Shown here piece after piece: positions 19,206 through 31,675 of a stretch of 64,000 bases of DNA (its first letter is position 1; every line of letters begins with the position of its first letter). The notes beneath the pieces are model-generated. The model saw only the letters and a list, made by a program, of their open reading frames with translations. It made no database searches and was not told where the DNA came from. The position numbers and the translations under genes are program-made. Origin of the DNA: Lineus longissimus (lineage: Eukaryota; Nemertea; Pilidiophora; Heteronemertea; Lineidae); contig NC_088309.1 of the NCBI RefSeq assembly GCF_910592395.1, positions 16,682,599 to 16,746,598 on the forward strand, given 5' to 3'.

Positions 19206-21813
19206 TCAACTCTTTCAGTGCCCGGGCCCTTTTATAAGATAGTACCCTAAAGTGCCCAGCTTTTAGGGGTTTTTGTAAATTCTGTCAAAGATAGAATAAA
19301 TAAGATTTACTCATCAAATCTTTTGTATCTTGGTCTTTCTTCATGTGTCCTTAGAACATCCCAAAGTCAATGGTATTGTTTTATGGAGTGGTAAATATTG
19401 AAACACCTCCTGCACAGAGGGGAATTTGGCACTTTTTGCAGAATATGCGAGTGTCGCGTCTGATACCCCTCCTAGCACAAACTCTACATTTCCTTTGAAC
19501 ATTCCTGCAAGTTTCTGTTGGTGGGAAGGTGTCCTGTTTGTGAACTTTGAATCCACCAATCAGCCTGTCAGCTGGGACCTTTATTGGGGCCCTCCTGGGG
19601 ACTAGAGGGGGTTCATTGTCCTCATCGGAGTCACTGCTATCTGAAGCAACATCAGCATTTGCGGTCAAACTTTTCACCACAGACATTTGAAACTCAAGCA
19701 ATGGTAGTTTGTTTCCTGCTGCATGAGCCATGTTGTACAGAATGTGAGCATTGTGCAGGGACAACTCCATAAAGTAGAACAGTAATTTATTGGTCCATTT
19801 CACTGTCTTACGGACTGAAGGATAATAGGACAGCATCTGGTCCACTCTGTCCACCCCCGACATGAACTGATTGTACTCTGTGATGCAGAGTGGCTTATTC
19901 ACAGCATTATGTCCTCCACCTCTCCTCCTGACTTGAACTATGCCCATAGCAGCATCATGCTTGGTGCTTATTGTCCTGACTGTCCTATCATCCTGCCAAG
20001 CCAAAACCATGCAGCGACCGTTGTCCCTGGCAATGACGTCACCCTTTGCCATCCGGTTATTTCTGTCTCCAGGTACACTAACTACTACTGGTTCTCCACG
20101 GTTTTTCCTGAGTGTTCCAACAGTGTAAGTATCCCTGTCCAGGAGGGCCTCAGAGAGGGCCACAGAGTTATAATAATTGTCCATGTATAGTGTGCGGTGT
20201 AACCCAAGCAGACGATCAAGCAACGCGAAGACAGTTTCCCGAATTGTTTGAGCAACACCATCATATATTCTGATGTTCCAACAGTAGGCATTTCCTGAAT
20301 CAGCAAGGATGTATCCTTTTATGCCATACTTTATGGGCTTCATTGGATTGTAAACACGGAATGCTAGGCGACCTTTCCATTTCAACATACCCTCATCGAT
20401 AGAAATTTCACCACTAGGTTCATACAACTCCTTGAACTTACTAACGAGGTAGTCATACACTGGACGAACTTTGTATAGTCCGTCTTGATCATTTTGAGGC
20501 CTAGCATCATTGTCATTGCAATGTATGAACTTCAATATCAACTGGAACTTATTCCTTGACATCTTGGAACTGAAGAAAGGGGTATACAGTATCTCCTCAG
20601 TAGACCAAAAAAACTTCATGTCTGGTATGCGCACAATCCCAGTCAAGATGATCAGGCCTAAAAAAACCTTGAGGTCCTTCATTGTTACATCTTTCCATCT
20701 CCCAGCCCTGGCATTAGGGGAGAGTACTGGAATTGCAGCAAGGAACTGCTGAGCATAGAGATTAGTTTGGTCAATGATTATCTGCAAGAGTTCATCTGAG
20801 AAAAACAGTTCAAAAAAATCTACCGGAGAATTACCATCATCCAGGTTTGCTGCAGCACCACGAGGGCCGGGATTACCCCAAAAGGGTTCACAACTGGTTG
20901 ACGATTAGCTGGAACCCAGGTTGTCTTGGGACCCTGGGGGCCCCTACCACGCCCTCTACCACGACTTCTAGCACAGCCTCTAGCTGGAGCTCCTCTCTGA
21001 CCCCTCACTGGCACCTGACCCCCTCCACGAACCCTAACCCTACCCCTACCTCTACCACGGCCTCGTGGAACAGGAAGTGCTAAACCAGGATCACTATCAG
21101 GACTATTTGGCCCATGAGGGCTATCATGATCATCACCAGAAGAAGACGAAATATCATGTCCATGATTTCGTCCTCGGCCCTGTCCACGCTGACGAATTCG
21201 TCCTCTACCCCTTTGGACAGGGGGTGTGACCACGGGAGTGACAGGCCTATCATGATTATCACTACTACTACCAATACCATGTGCAGAGCTATGCCGGGAG
21301 CTATGCACGCTATGAACAGAACCGTCATCATTTGAAGCCGGGAATTCATCAGAACTCGCATTTCCATCATCACATCCTGTCTCATCCTTTTCGTCCAAAT
21401 CCGTCTCCCCCGGGTCATATTCTGATTCCTCATCCTCACCGTCTCCTAATGAATCGGAAAAATAATCATGTTCACTGTCCGAGTCGGCAAAATAATCACA
21501 AACTTGGTCCAGTGTAAAGCGTGCACGTTTACTAGGGCCCGCCATTGTTTTAGATAATTCAATAAAAGTCAAAAAAAGTGACGTCACTCCGATGAATAGA
21601 ATGACCCCGCCTAGAGGCACAGTATGACCAATACACTAGCAGACGATCATTGTAATTTCATTCAACATGATATAGAATGCATTAGTGAACCGACACGCCA
21701 TCTATATATCTTCTGACCAACTGACAAAAATAGAACGTACATGTACGTCCTTGGCACTTTAGGGGTACAAAATTTAGGACGTACAAGTACGTCCTTGGCA
21801 CTGAAAGAGTTAA
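19206..21813 (-). mobile_element. piggyBac transposon, end to end
   Basis: Terminal inverted repeats CTCTTTCAGTGCC (19210-19222) and GGCACTGAAAGAG (21797-21809) form a perfect 13-base pair. A subterminal pair, GTACCCTAAAGTGCC (left) and GGCACTTTAGGGGTAC (right), is inverted too. The right flank is TTAA (21810-21813); the left flank is TCAA (19206-19209), one substitution away from the obligatory TTAA target. It encodes one transposase on the minus strand, split by a frameshift. Confidence 0.88.
19381..21545 (-). CDS. piggyBac transposase (one frameshift)
   Basis: The ATG at 21545-21543 opens MAGPSKRARFTLDQVCDYF, an acidic Asp/Glu/Ser-rich N-terminal region of ~100 residues, then RG repeats (RGRGRGRGRV). 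That frame stops at 20820. The catalytic part continues in another frame from about 20880 to 19381; the switch lies in an A4G3 run near 20880-20887. Catalytic aspartates are visible in ISIDEGMLKWKGR, LYMDNYYNS and MSGVDRVDQM, the DDD triad of piggyBac. A C-terminal cysteine-rich domain (CRVCARRGIRRDTRIFC..C) ends the protein. It excises and inserts DNA at TTAA. One indel is the only defect seen. Confidence 0.88.
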
Positions 21814-22229
21814 TGCCCAAGGTGTTAGTTTTATTGGTAATACAAAATGCACTACAAATCTTCCAAATATAACACCAAGCTGGGATTAAGATCACTAATC
21901 AGACCTTGGTGTTCCAATTGGTTTCAGTGTGAAACTAAAACCTAATTTGAAATAGGATAATGCTAAATCTGAGTGTCAAACTAACACCAGAACTGATTTC
22001 ATTTCTGGTGTTGTGGAGAGTTTTAGTTTTAGTCCTGGTGTTAGTTTTTGACACTAAAACCATCCTTTAGTTTTAAGCTAAAACCGGACATAATGCTAAA
22101 ACCAACAAACACCGACTTTGAAATAGGATGAAACTTAAACCCACTTCATTTCAATGCTGGTTTAATCAAGGATTTTAGTGTTCCATTTAATTTTAAAACA
22201 AAATCTAAAAACTGACTTTGAAAATCACC

Positions 22230-22473
22230 AAATGCATGCCTTATGATGTTTACATTGATTCTAATTTCTAGTAGAGAGTGCAGTTTGCATAGCCAATTCC
22301 CCAGATCTCAGATGATCGCAAGCACATTGAATACAATGTTCACACCTAAGCATGTGTTCTTTTTCATTCTCATGAATAAATGGCAGAGAAGTTCTTGAGA
22401 TTCAACAAAAATCGGTTTGAAATTCTTCCAGGCTCTTTCACATTTCGTAAAAATACTCTTGCCAACTATTTAC
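22230..22473. other. No feature recognised
   Basis: Unique AT-rich sequence between the inverted-repeat element and the putative exon. Confidence 0.35.
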
Positions 22474-22710
22474 CTCATAGTGTATTCCGAGTTCTAATGC
22501 GTTATCCGAGTTCCAGTTAGAAGCCTTCGTAGGGAAAACGGGAGGCTCAAGGTCTCCATCAGAAAGTGGTGAGTCCCCACAAGTGGCAGTCGCCGTGCCA
22601 CCGCTACTCTGTGAACCTGCCCAACTCTCGATAGCAGCAGCAGCAGTGATCAGCCCTGGCTTCTCAATAAACTCTGCAGACATATCAGACATCGCAGATT
22701 TGTTCATCAT
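22474..22710 (-). CDS. Putative first coding exon of a minus-strand gene
   Basis: ATGATG at 22710 opens 79 codons (MMNKSAMSDMSAEFIEK ... ALELGIHYE) ending exactly in phase 0 at CTATGAG/GTAAAT, a good donor (GT at 22473-22472). Composition is protein-like: alanine, serine and glycine rich (ITAAAAIESW, GSQSSGG), then acidic/proline rich. Its GC content is clearly above the flanks. No domain is recognised. The next exons would lie at lower coordinates, beyond the piggyBac-bearing element, and were not found. It could instead be a chance open frame. Confidence 0.42.
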
Positions 22711-22880
22711 AATAATCTACCAAAGTGTGCCTCCTGGAAATAAGAAGGGTAGAAATCATGAATGTTGGGTAAAAACTTACATCCAACAAAAGCAACGCAA
22801 AGCGTGGCATGGACCCCTGTAGTGTGTGTGTGTGAACAAGACATGCATGAGGGAATTGTGGATTTGTTTTTGCTGTGCAG

Positions 22881-23030
22881 GAAAATTGGAGGATACGAAA
22901 GGAAGAACCTAGGACTAGGAGTGATGGAAATGTTTTCAGTCATCCTTTGGTAACCACCAATGCACTGCAAAAAGTTGGAATGGAACGGCCAAGGCGTTTG
23001 CTTGTTATCAAGCTGAAACAGGTCATGCAG
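22881..23030 (+). CDS. Possible exon, weak evidence
   Basis: Fifty stop-free codons between GCTGTGCAG (acceptor) and ATGCAG/GTAGAA (donor), phase 0, reading ENWRIRKEEPRTRSDG and ending in basic residues. A segment around GTTTGC..GTTATCAAGC recurs at 23141-23175, where an ORF ends PVIKRKRNSK. It lies only 170 bp from the oppositely oriented exon at 22710, which makes two real genes here less likely. Confidence 0.22.
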
Positions 23031-23189
23031 GTAGAAACCGTAGCAGTCGGTTCAGAAAAATGAAGGGGCTATTATTGGAAAAGAAGCACCTTGTAGTGAC
23101 TGGCAATGAACCAGAGAAAGTAGGAAACGAATGGCCAGGCCGTTTGCCAGTTATCAAGCGGAAACGAAATTCAAAATGACCACCGTAGT

Positions 23190-25769
23190 GGTCGCTTAGC
23201 TAAAATGGCGCTGCTGATTTAATAAGCTAGGAAGCGTCCTCTTGTGACCACCATGTAATCTGTGAACAACTATAATTTTAGAACTAGTATTGGGCAATTC
23301 GCCTAACAGCAAATTGCAGACCATATCCCTGGTGAAAGTATTTGTCATGTTGAGAAATTAGGTTTGCACCAGGATATAACCAGATAAATCAGAGGCAAAT
23401 AACCCTGAATAACCAGCTGAATTAGGTTGTGACAGTTGGGGCATCATAAATACTAGAATTAGCGATGGTTCTGGGACTGCAACAACTCAGCATATGGATG
23501 GTCAGAATCCAGCAGACAACAAGCAAATGTAATCTGAATCTCAACATCTTTCGTATCTTTTGATGAGTTTTCTGGTCGAGTGAGGGAAACCAGTTGGCCA
23601 TCTGATATGGCTGGTGGGGATGAAAGCTCCCAATGTTGGGACGACCAATAATACATTGCGTCTCCACAGTATTTATATTATAATACCTCCCTCCATGCAC
23701 ACATGGTTCTGCTGCCAATTTTTTCTTCAAATGATCTAGGTGTCAATCATGCACTTGTGGGTACTGGCACCACGTAGGTAACTTCTGATCTGATCTTAAG
23801 TGGCAGGTTTTTGGTGCTTTGTCCTGGTGCTCATTTTTAAGATGACAAAACACTATCACGAGGGATATGGTCTGCAATTGCTGTTAGGAAAGTCACAACC
23901 TGGGGACAAAAAATAAATGTGATTTAGACTTCGCATTCCTTTGAAGTGTAGGTTGCAACATCCCAGGCCATTGATGCATGCATGGTCACAACATAGGGGC
24001 AACCGGGAATCATGGCAAGGATTTTTACAACCATTATTTTGAGGTGTAGATTGTGATGCGAGGGAAGTGTCTTGATCTCTACATAAAATTCCTTCGACAT
24101 GGTGCAACAAACCAGTCCAGTAGATATATACATGGTCATAGCATACGGCATCAAGACAACCAGTATGCAAGGTTACGGCCAGGCCCAAGGGGTATGACCG
24201 ATCAGCACCAAGAGTAAAAACGTAAAATGCAATAATATCTTTTTAAACTAACTGCCACAGTAGGTTTATTTATTCAGTCTTTTTGAAGTAAAAGAATTAC
24301 AGTGAAAAGAACGAAATACGGCTGGAATATTATACTGGTTTGTCTTCGGACGGCAAATTCAGCACTGCACCGATGTCAAGGTTAAGACGGTTATACGACT
24401 TTGCCTCATCAGCTCCTCGTGGTCAAGGCTCCTATATCCGTGACTGATGCGGTCGCAGAACAGAACAGATGCTGATCATCCCCGTCGTTGCGTCAGGCTG
24501 TAAAACAGAGCGAGGAAATATTTTTAACTTCACCAGAAGTTTTATCATTCATTATTCAGACCAACAGACACTGACTACCTGCTAATAGTCTATGAATTTC
24601 ATTGTCATAATTCAGAACAAACACTTATCACCTTTGCTGACAATATTTTCAGAAGGCGTGTACATTCGTGTGTCCATTTACACTGCACGTGTATACGTGC
24701 TTTACTGTACATTTCTACAGGAGTGAGCAGGATGTACAGAAAAACGATCTCCAAAACTGTTGCTTTCAGCACTCGCGACACGTTAAGCGAGGTTTTAGCA
24801 ATTATTTTCAGTGAAGGTATATCTCATGTGTAGAGTCTGGGTGATTTTGAGACATTCTTAGGTGTTTAAGGCGCACAGTTTGATGAAACTTGCCCGAATT
24901 CGTAATTTTTTTGATGAATGTATATCCGCCATTGCGGGGATCTGGAAACTTTCGGATGACAAGTTTGCCTCAAAAGATGGACGTGCTCCCTATAATCACC
25001 CAAACTAACAGCGAATATATATTCTTAAGATCCTTTTCATGACCTCTGATGAGTTAATTTTGACTGATGCAGTGTTTCAACACAAATTTGAGGGCGATTA
25101 CAATCACGAAAAATTCACACTCACCCAGTCTAGAATGCGTAGACGAAATGTCTGTTGGCTCTTCCATGTAGCGGGTATCCTCCCACCTGTTCAGGTTGGG
25201 ACAGATCAACGTTGAGCAACTTGCCTAATCGGTAAAAACGCGGGAGGCAGTGCTATTACCGGAACGGTTCAGAACCGGCGATTTTCATCAAAAATCACCC
25301 GAAAACTAAAAAAGTAAGCAACGGCTGCAAAAATAAAGTACACGTTGTTCGTTAGCAGGTTATGAAACGTAACCTAACCAAATTTCAGGTCGTTCCGTGC
25401 GGCAGTTTCGGAGATACGTGTCGAAAACCACATCCCTCGGGTACTGGCGATCGGCTCAGTAAAAACAATAGACCATATCCACGGAGTTGTGGATATGGTC
25501 TAATAACACTGTTAAACTGGAATCATTTTGTACTAACTAAAAGTAATCAACAGCTAAACTTACTTTCCCAAAATATGCTATTTGGGAATCTTCGGAAATA
25601 AACTATTCCAATCCAAGCAACTCTCACTCTGGTGAATGAAGTAGAATGTCATCGGAGATTCCCAAGAAATTTTTAAAAAGTATAAACATGTAGATTTTTT
25701 AGATATGTACTTGGTATTTTCAGTTTAACCCTTATTTAAAATTTCAGTTGAAATAGAAATATTTTATTG
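23190..25769. other. No gene recognised; one perfect hairpin
   Basis: No frame has convincing motif or splice support. A hairpin at 25469-25502 is listed separately. Confidence 0.4.
25469..25502. repeat. Perfect 14 bp stem hairpin
   Basis: TAGACCATATCCAC and GTGGATATGGTCTA are exact reverse complements around a 6-base loop. Confidence 0.8.
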
Positions 25770-26838
25770 AATGAAATGGCCAGGGCCACTGTGCTCACCT
25801 CATGTGGAGGAAAGATGGATAAAGAGCATGGTATTGTGTCATGTAGTGTTAGGTTTGATGTAGGTCCAAGCAATTACAATTTCCCCAAAATGGCCAATTT
25901 ACAGTACATTCGACCTCTGTGACCTTGAAAAGTAGGTCAAATCAAAGAAGACCCGGGTGACACATTGATCGGGCAAGTTATTACTAGGAATAATGGCATT
26001 TTGAAGAATTTAGGATTTGGCCCCCTCCCTGGAGGCCAAACGGCACATCAGATCGCACCAAACTTCGGTACCTGAGATCACCTGACCAAGGGGTACATGT
26101 GTACTTAATTTATGATCAATAGTCATTGCAGTTAAGAAACGTGCCATAGTTACGGCCTGACAGCGAATTTATGCCATTTGACCTCTGTGACCTTGACAAG
26201 AAGGTCAAATTAAAAACCTGTGTGTCATATACTGTATGGTGGTTAGATGTACCCATGATATCAAATTGGTGGCAATCGGGCAAGAAGTTAAGGAATAATC
26301 ACATTTTTAAGGTTTTTTGATTTTGCTCCCTGGTGGTCAAGTGGTGAATCATATTGGACCAAACTTCGGTCCCTAAGATCACCTGACTAAGGGGTAAATG
26401 TGTACCAAATTTGGTATCAATAGTCATTGCAATTTAGAAACGTGCCATCGTTACATCCTTACGGCCAATTTACACCATTTGACCTCTGTGACCTTGAAAA
26501 GGAGGTCAAATCAAAAACCCGGAGGATATATGATGCACCTTTGCTAGAAGTACCTACCATATTTTTTTCAAAATTTCCCGACTACTATTAAGGGAGATAT
26601 TGCATATTTTCACTTTTAACGTTTGGCCCCCTGGTGGCCAAACCATGAAACGAATCGGACCGAAACTTGGTCTCCAAGGTGTCATTACATAAGGGTACAT
26701 GTGTACCAAGTTTCAACTCAATAGCTCTAACAGTTACGAAACGTGCCCTGCTAACGGACGACGACGACGACGACGACGACGGACGACGGACGCCACGGTA
26801 TGGGATAAGCTCACCTCTGCTAAGAGGTGAGCTAAAAA
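25770..26838 (+). mobile_element. Family R repeat, copy 3
   Basis: Complete at both ends. It has a ~45 bp internal deletion near 25976 relative to copy 1 and the shortest GAC tract (about 26756-26785). Confidence 0.85.
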
Positions 26839-28360
26839 TTATATCAGGTAGAAGAATGGTGACCCTATTTGTCATGTTGGTGCACCATACTGGCATGCCT
26901 GGATGAATTCCAGTCTTCAATTGAGCAAACTTGATTTCGACAGCACCAACAATATTTTATCGTCAATTTTTCAAACTAAGGTTTGTATCGCTTGCACTTA
27001 CACATTTCACGTAGAGTAATACCTGAGCCCTACTCAAGGGGTATGCCGCCCGCCCCCTGCCAGATAAAGGTGTCTGTCGAAATGAAAAGGCCAGGGCTCA
27101 CCATTGACATTGTGCTTAAAACAGGAAGAAGATACGGACAGCACATGGTCTCAGCTCAATCAGCCAATCATACGCCGGGGTCTTATTAAACAGCGAACAA
27201 TCATTGAACAATAGAAGGGATTTGTACCCCAGGGGACTAAATTTCCCTTCACAGTTGCTCATTTGATTCAGCGAACACAGTAGGCCTAAGCAGAGAGGAG
27301 GCAAGACCACCATTGATTTTTAAGCCTTTTAGCAGTTAAATTGTCAATGTTTGACCGCGACGCATCAAATACTGCGTGGGGTTGTGAATCTGAAATTTTG
27401 ATATGATATTCCGGACAGTCGGGCAAGTAAATGGTGAAAAGTAAACTGGTAGTTGACCACAGAAAATTTTTGATAATCGACAAATTGGACAAACGTTGAT
27501 ATTTCAACTCTTTTCAGCCAACTGGCAGAAAAATCTCAAAACCTATTGCCAAATTAGCAAAATTCAAATTAAATTTTTTCATCATATAATTTCTTCATAT
27601 CTGTAGACTTGCCGCACCAAACATTTTTTCAATACCTCTCCAAATATGCACTTGACAGTTAAAAACATACTCGCATCTAATTAATAGGTATGGAACCTCC
27701 AACCTATGAATATTCAATGGTGGTCTTGTTTCAGAGTTTGCCAGATTTTCCCTCCATTATTGGTTACTTTCTAGTAAAAGCAGATTTCTGAGCTATATGG
27801 TCAGTTTCAGCCAATCAGAAACACGAGTAGGGAGTCTGGGAAAGCCAAAAGGACATTGCAAGATTTTTTTTTATTGAGGAAAAATATTTCGGGTGAGTGA
27901 GACTTTATCTTGGGCATCCCAGGTGATCAAAGTAATTATATCGGGCAACCAACTATCATCTCAGGCAATCGTGACATTTTTTTAGTAGCGCCAGAGATAT
28001 TTATATTTAGCAGTATTGAAGGCCTAATCTCGATCTTCAATCAAGATAATACAATCGATCGAGAGAACGTCTCGATTGATGGAGAGGAGTGTAGCTCATA
28101 ATGGCATAAAGATACTCCAGGACGTATTTTATCAATACGACACTTAAACGAAGTTGGCCCGGAAATGGTGACGGTACGGTTTACAATGGGAGACTGCTCA
28201 GCTTCAAAAGTTGAATCTGCCAATACTGGCACAGCAAGGATGGAGTCTCCCATGGCTTATGATGAAAGACGGCCGGACGCCCGACTCCCACGCCCGGCCC
28301 CACCACGCCGGGTCTACAGATTACCTTTACCAAATTGAAACGGTGACAGATCCAACCCCC
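26839..28360. other. No gene recognised
   Basis: AT-rich; contains the short inverted pair at 27300 and 27730 listed separately. A local palindrome-rich stretch (CAATCGATCG, near 28050) was also seen. Confidence 0.4.
27300..27730. mobile_element. Possible MITE with 16 bp inverted ends
   Basis: GCAAGACCACCATTGA at 27301 and TCAATGGTGGTCTTGT near 27714-27729 are reverse complements save for the outermost base. The interior is AT-rich and non-coding. No target duplication was resolved and only one copy was seen. Confidence 0.4.
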
Positions 28361-28591
28361 AAAATGAAATGGCCAAGAGCCATTGTGCTCACCATATAGA
28401 TACTTAGTGGTTAGGAATTCATCCTGGTTAAGAAACATGCTACATGTGTAGTATATAGGTCAAACCAAAGTCGGTACGACATGTGATGTATCCTTGCTTG
28501 GAATAACTACCATTACAAATATCATCGAAAACACGTCACTAGTAACAAGCAAGATATTGCACTTTTTCACTTTTTTAGTTTTGGCCTCCTG

Positions 28592-30301
28592 GGGCCTGTT
28601 TCATAAAACTTTTTAAAGGAGTTCCTTTAAGGAACCATAAAGGAAGGAGTTATTTAAAATTTAAAGGAACAAAATCAGAGCGTTTCACAAACTGGCTTGA
28701 AGGTACCTTTAGCCTGCCCTTCCTTTAGCAGGTGAATCTACGGTTCACCCACCAAGCGCCCATTAAAATTTACTCGAACGCTTAGTCGGAATTCAATTGA
28801 AATGCGGTAATATCTGCTCAGAGGCACTCTGCCGGTTCGTTATGTGATGTAATTATGTTGGATATAGGCCCTTCGTGCAGCGTGTTTGACAAGCATTTTG
28901 GCAAATGACCACCAAACTTTTAAAGGGGGGGGGGGGGTCATTGATAAATAAACAAATATTTTTGGCTTTACTTTTACTTTGAGATGGTCCCTTATCCCCA
29001 TGAATCAGTCTATAATGTTGCAACCAATTCCTCTCTTATTTGGTTTCCGTTCATGTCATTGTACCTTGGAGGAAACTCGTTGTCCCCAGCATCACTATCA
29101 GAGGAATCATCGTCTGTACTATCCGGATCATGTGAGACTGGCAACTTGTATCTGACGGAAACATTGTGAAGAGCACAGCAAGACTGAATTACCATAGATG
29201 CTTTTGCAGGAGTGTAATGTAGCTCCTTCCTGAGGCATCTGAAGCGTTGCTTCAACAATCCATTGCAACGCTCAATGATGCTCCTAGCTTTACATTGCCT
29301 CCGTTGATAATGTTTTTCCTGTCGTGTTTGAGCATTACCAAGAGGTGTCATAATCCATCTCTTGGAAGGATACCCAGAATCTCCCAACAGCCAACCATTT
29401 GGTGGATTTCTCTCGAATTCTCGGCCTAGTGCTGAACTGTGAAGGACGTAGGAGTCGTGTGTTCCACCAGGAAAACGGGCTACACAGTTATTTATTATCA
29501 TGTCCCAGTCACACACAAGCATCGCATTGATGCTGTGAAACCCCTTTGGATTCACGTATATATTTTCGTTGATGCTTGGTTTGCTGATGCGGACGTGGGT
29601 CCCATCAATCGACTCAATCACGCGGGGAAATTCCGTTTTTTCGAAAAAACTTCGCCTTCACATGCTGTAGATTGTTCGGGAAGTACACGTGTTGATCGAT
29701 ACGAGCCGCCAAAGCAGAGGAAACTGCATTTATGCATCGTGGGGCGCTTGACACACTAATGTGATGATTGTCCCCAACACTCGATTGGTTATTGCCACTG
29801 GCAAAAAAACGCAACGCAGTGCATACTTGCATTGACACAGTAAGGGCGTGGTTCCTCTCTGTCGGATGCTGAAGCTCCGCCGAAAGCTCTCTACAAAAAT
29901 CGATGCAAATGTTTTTTGGAAATCTGTATCGTTTCATAAATAAATCCTCCCGCATCGAATCAATCGGGTCAAATCGATCACGGAATATCCTCTCCCGCCG
30001 AATAGCGCGTCTCTCACGCTCTCGTATTAAGCGCAGCATGATGGCACGTCCACTCTGCTCGATGTCCAAAGGCAGAAAGAACTCGTAAAGGAGGCTTGAA
30101 GGAGCCCCGAACCTCCTTCAGATTTAAAGGAATTCTGTTAACTAAAGGAAGGTTAATGGCACTACCTCAAAACACTCGTTAAAGCCACCATTAACCTAGA
30201 TAGTTAATGGAAGCTTTATGAAACAGCTAGGTCCTTTAAGGAACGTCGTTAACGTGCCTTTGGGCCTAAAGGAACTCCATTAAGCTTTATGAAACAGGTC
30301 C
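28592..30301 (-). mobile_element. PIF/Harbinger transposon
   Basis: 1710 bp with TIRs of ~40 bp: GGGCCTGTTTCATAAA at the left, and at the right, reversed, GGACCTGTTTCATAAAG, both followed by a GGAGTTCCTTTA block. The flanking CTG at 28589-28591 and 30302-30304 is a 3 bp target duplication, as expected for Harbinger. It encodes a HARBI1-like DDE nuclease on the minus strand. The Myb-like second protein of autonomous Harbingers was not found. A short G run lies at about 28925-28938. Confidence 0.88.
29010..30069 (-). CDS. HARBI1-like DDE transposase (one frameshift)
   Basis: The N-terminal frame (about 30069-29614) has an Arg-rich start (RERERRAIRRERIF), then MREDLFMKRYRFPK and TALRFFASGNNQSSVGDNH, the usual HARBI1 helix-turn-helix region. 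The catalytic frame (29621-29010) has IDGTHVRI (first Asp), LLGDSGYP (second Asp) and ARSIIERCNGLLKQRF (Glu): the complete DDE set of the DDE_Tnp_4 fold. A serine/aspartate-rich tail follows. The frame switch falls in a T6/A6 region near 29635-29650. Precise start unclear. It cuts and joins the element ends. Confidence 0.88.
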
Positions 30302-30568
30302 CTGGTGGCCAAGTCGAGAATCAGATTGAACTGAAATTCCGTGTCTACGGTTATATGACAAAGGGAGTCATGTGCACCAAACTTAAGTTCATAGCTTTAG
30401 CGGTTAAGAAACATGCCATAGTTACACTCAAACGGCCAATTTACACCATTTGACCTCTGTGACCTTGAAAACTACGTCAAATCGAAAACCCATATCATAT
30501 GTGATGTATCCTTGCTAGGAGTAACTACCATAAAAATTTTATCGAAAATGGGTCACTCATAAGACTAA

Positions 30569-31663
30569 AGCCCGCTACACACGAGGGATTTCTCACCAAC
30601 TTAGTTGGTTTTAAAATTAAGAACAGGTGCACAGGTGACTGAAACTTTGAGAGTCGTTTACCCACTCACACGAAAGACATAAGCCGCACTTACACCACCT
30701 GAAAATGGACCACCAATCTTGGTTCGGGAACCAATGCTGCACCATCGAAAATCCACCAAGCGCTTACACCAGCGCTGCAGCTAGTTATAAAATCCGGCTA
30801 CAGATGGCGCGCAAACAATAAGCAGAACGCAGAAAGCCTTGGCAGAAAGCGCCATTTCGAAAGCGCCGCCTGGAGCCGAACCATCTAACTAGCTAATTGC
30901 CGATCCATTTGCGCGTACACCACGACAAAGCCGAGCTTTTAACAAGCCGGGCGAATTTGGACCATCAAGCTTGGTGGGACAAATTCGCTCGGCAATTTGT
31001 ATCGGCAATGGATTGCCGAACCAATTTGTCGCGGCAATGTGGTGGTGTAAGTGCAATTGGTCCACCAATATTTCGTGGTGTAAGCGCAGCTATAATCGCA
31101 TCAATATTTAGGTCCTGCACTATTTTTAGGCCAAAACCTTGGTCAAGGCTGAGTGCAAGTATCTATTATTTCTGGCGGGGAAATCTTAGATCTAGAAACA
31201 TGGCTGCCAATGATTTTGTTGTGTACAATGAGAGGAAGAAAAAGAAGATTTTATCTGTTATTATTGTAAAAAGTATCAGGGAAAAGAGGAAAAGGAGAAA
31301 TCGATGGGATAATAGCCTAGTTTTGGGCAAAACCGTGGATTAGGACAAAGGTACAGCCTTGGCGCCTATGGGACTATATAAAGATAAAGAGTCAAAATAT
31401 GGCCCAACTATGTTGTTGACTGAATCACACGGGGAAATTTCTACCCCACACTCCTTATATAACAAAAAATTCCTTATATAAACAAAAGATGCCATCGAGA
31501 AATAGAACAAGTCGGTAGTGCAGCCAGCAACTCCAACCAATCAGGCAAAGTATCAGTTACCTGGTCTGCGTTGCAAACACACGAAAGATTTGAGTTGGCG
31601 GATTCCTGTTATGAATTAAAATTCCAACTAAGTTGGTGAGAAATCCCTTGTGTGTAGCGGGTT
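30569..31663. mobile_element. TAA-flanked MITE with ~45 bp TIRs
   Basis: Left end AGCCCGCTACACACGAGGGA and right end, reversed, AACCCGCTACACACAAGGGA; both arms continue through TTTCTCACCAACTTAGTTGG. TAA at 30566-30568 and 31664-31666 is a 3 bp duplication, typical of PIF/Harbinger relatives. The interior contains a second nested element and no transposase. Confidence 0.8.
30683..31090. mobile_element. Second TIR element nested in the MITE
   Basis: GCCGCACTTACACCACCTGA at the left and, reversed, GCTGCGCTTACACCACGAAA at the right, with further inverted blocks around GGACCACCAA / TTGGTCC. About 408 bp, non-coding. The target duplication is not clear. Confidence 0.6.
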
Positions 31664-31675
31664 TAAGAGAGATAT

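Larger units (their letters stand above)
18702..22229. mobile_element. Inverted-repeat element interrupted by piggyBac
   Basis: Left end GGGTGATTTCAAAGTTGGTT (18701-18720) matches, inverted, the right end AACTGACTTTGAAAATCACC (about 22210-22229). Both halves are filled with short motifs such as TTTTAGTTTNACACCAACACC and AAACTAAAACC in both orientations. Without the ~2.6 kb piggyBac insert the element is about 0.9 kb. It has no coding capacity; a non-autonomous TIR element is the simplest view. Confidence 0.62.

Noticed and set aside
21080-21517. Met-rich and His-rich frames overlapping the piggyBac N-terminus
   Set aside because: Shadows of the acidic, low-complexity transposase region in other frames.
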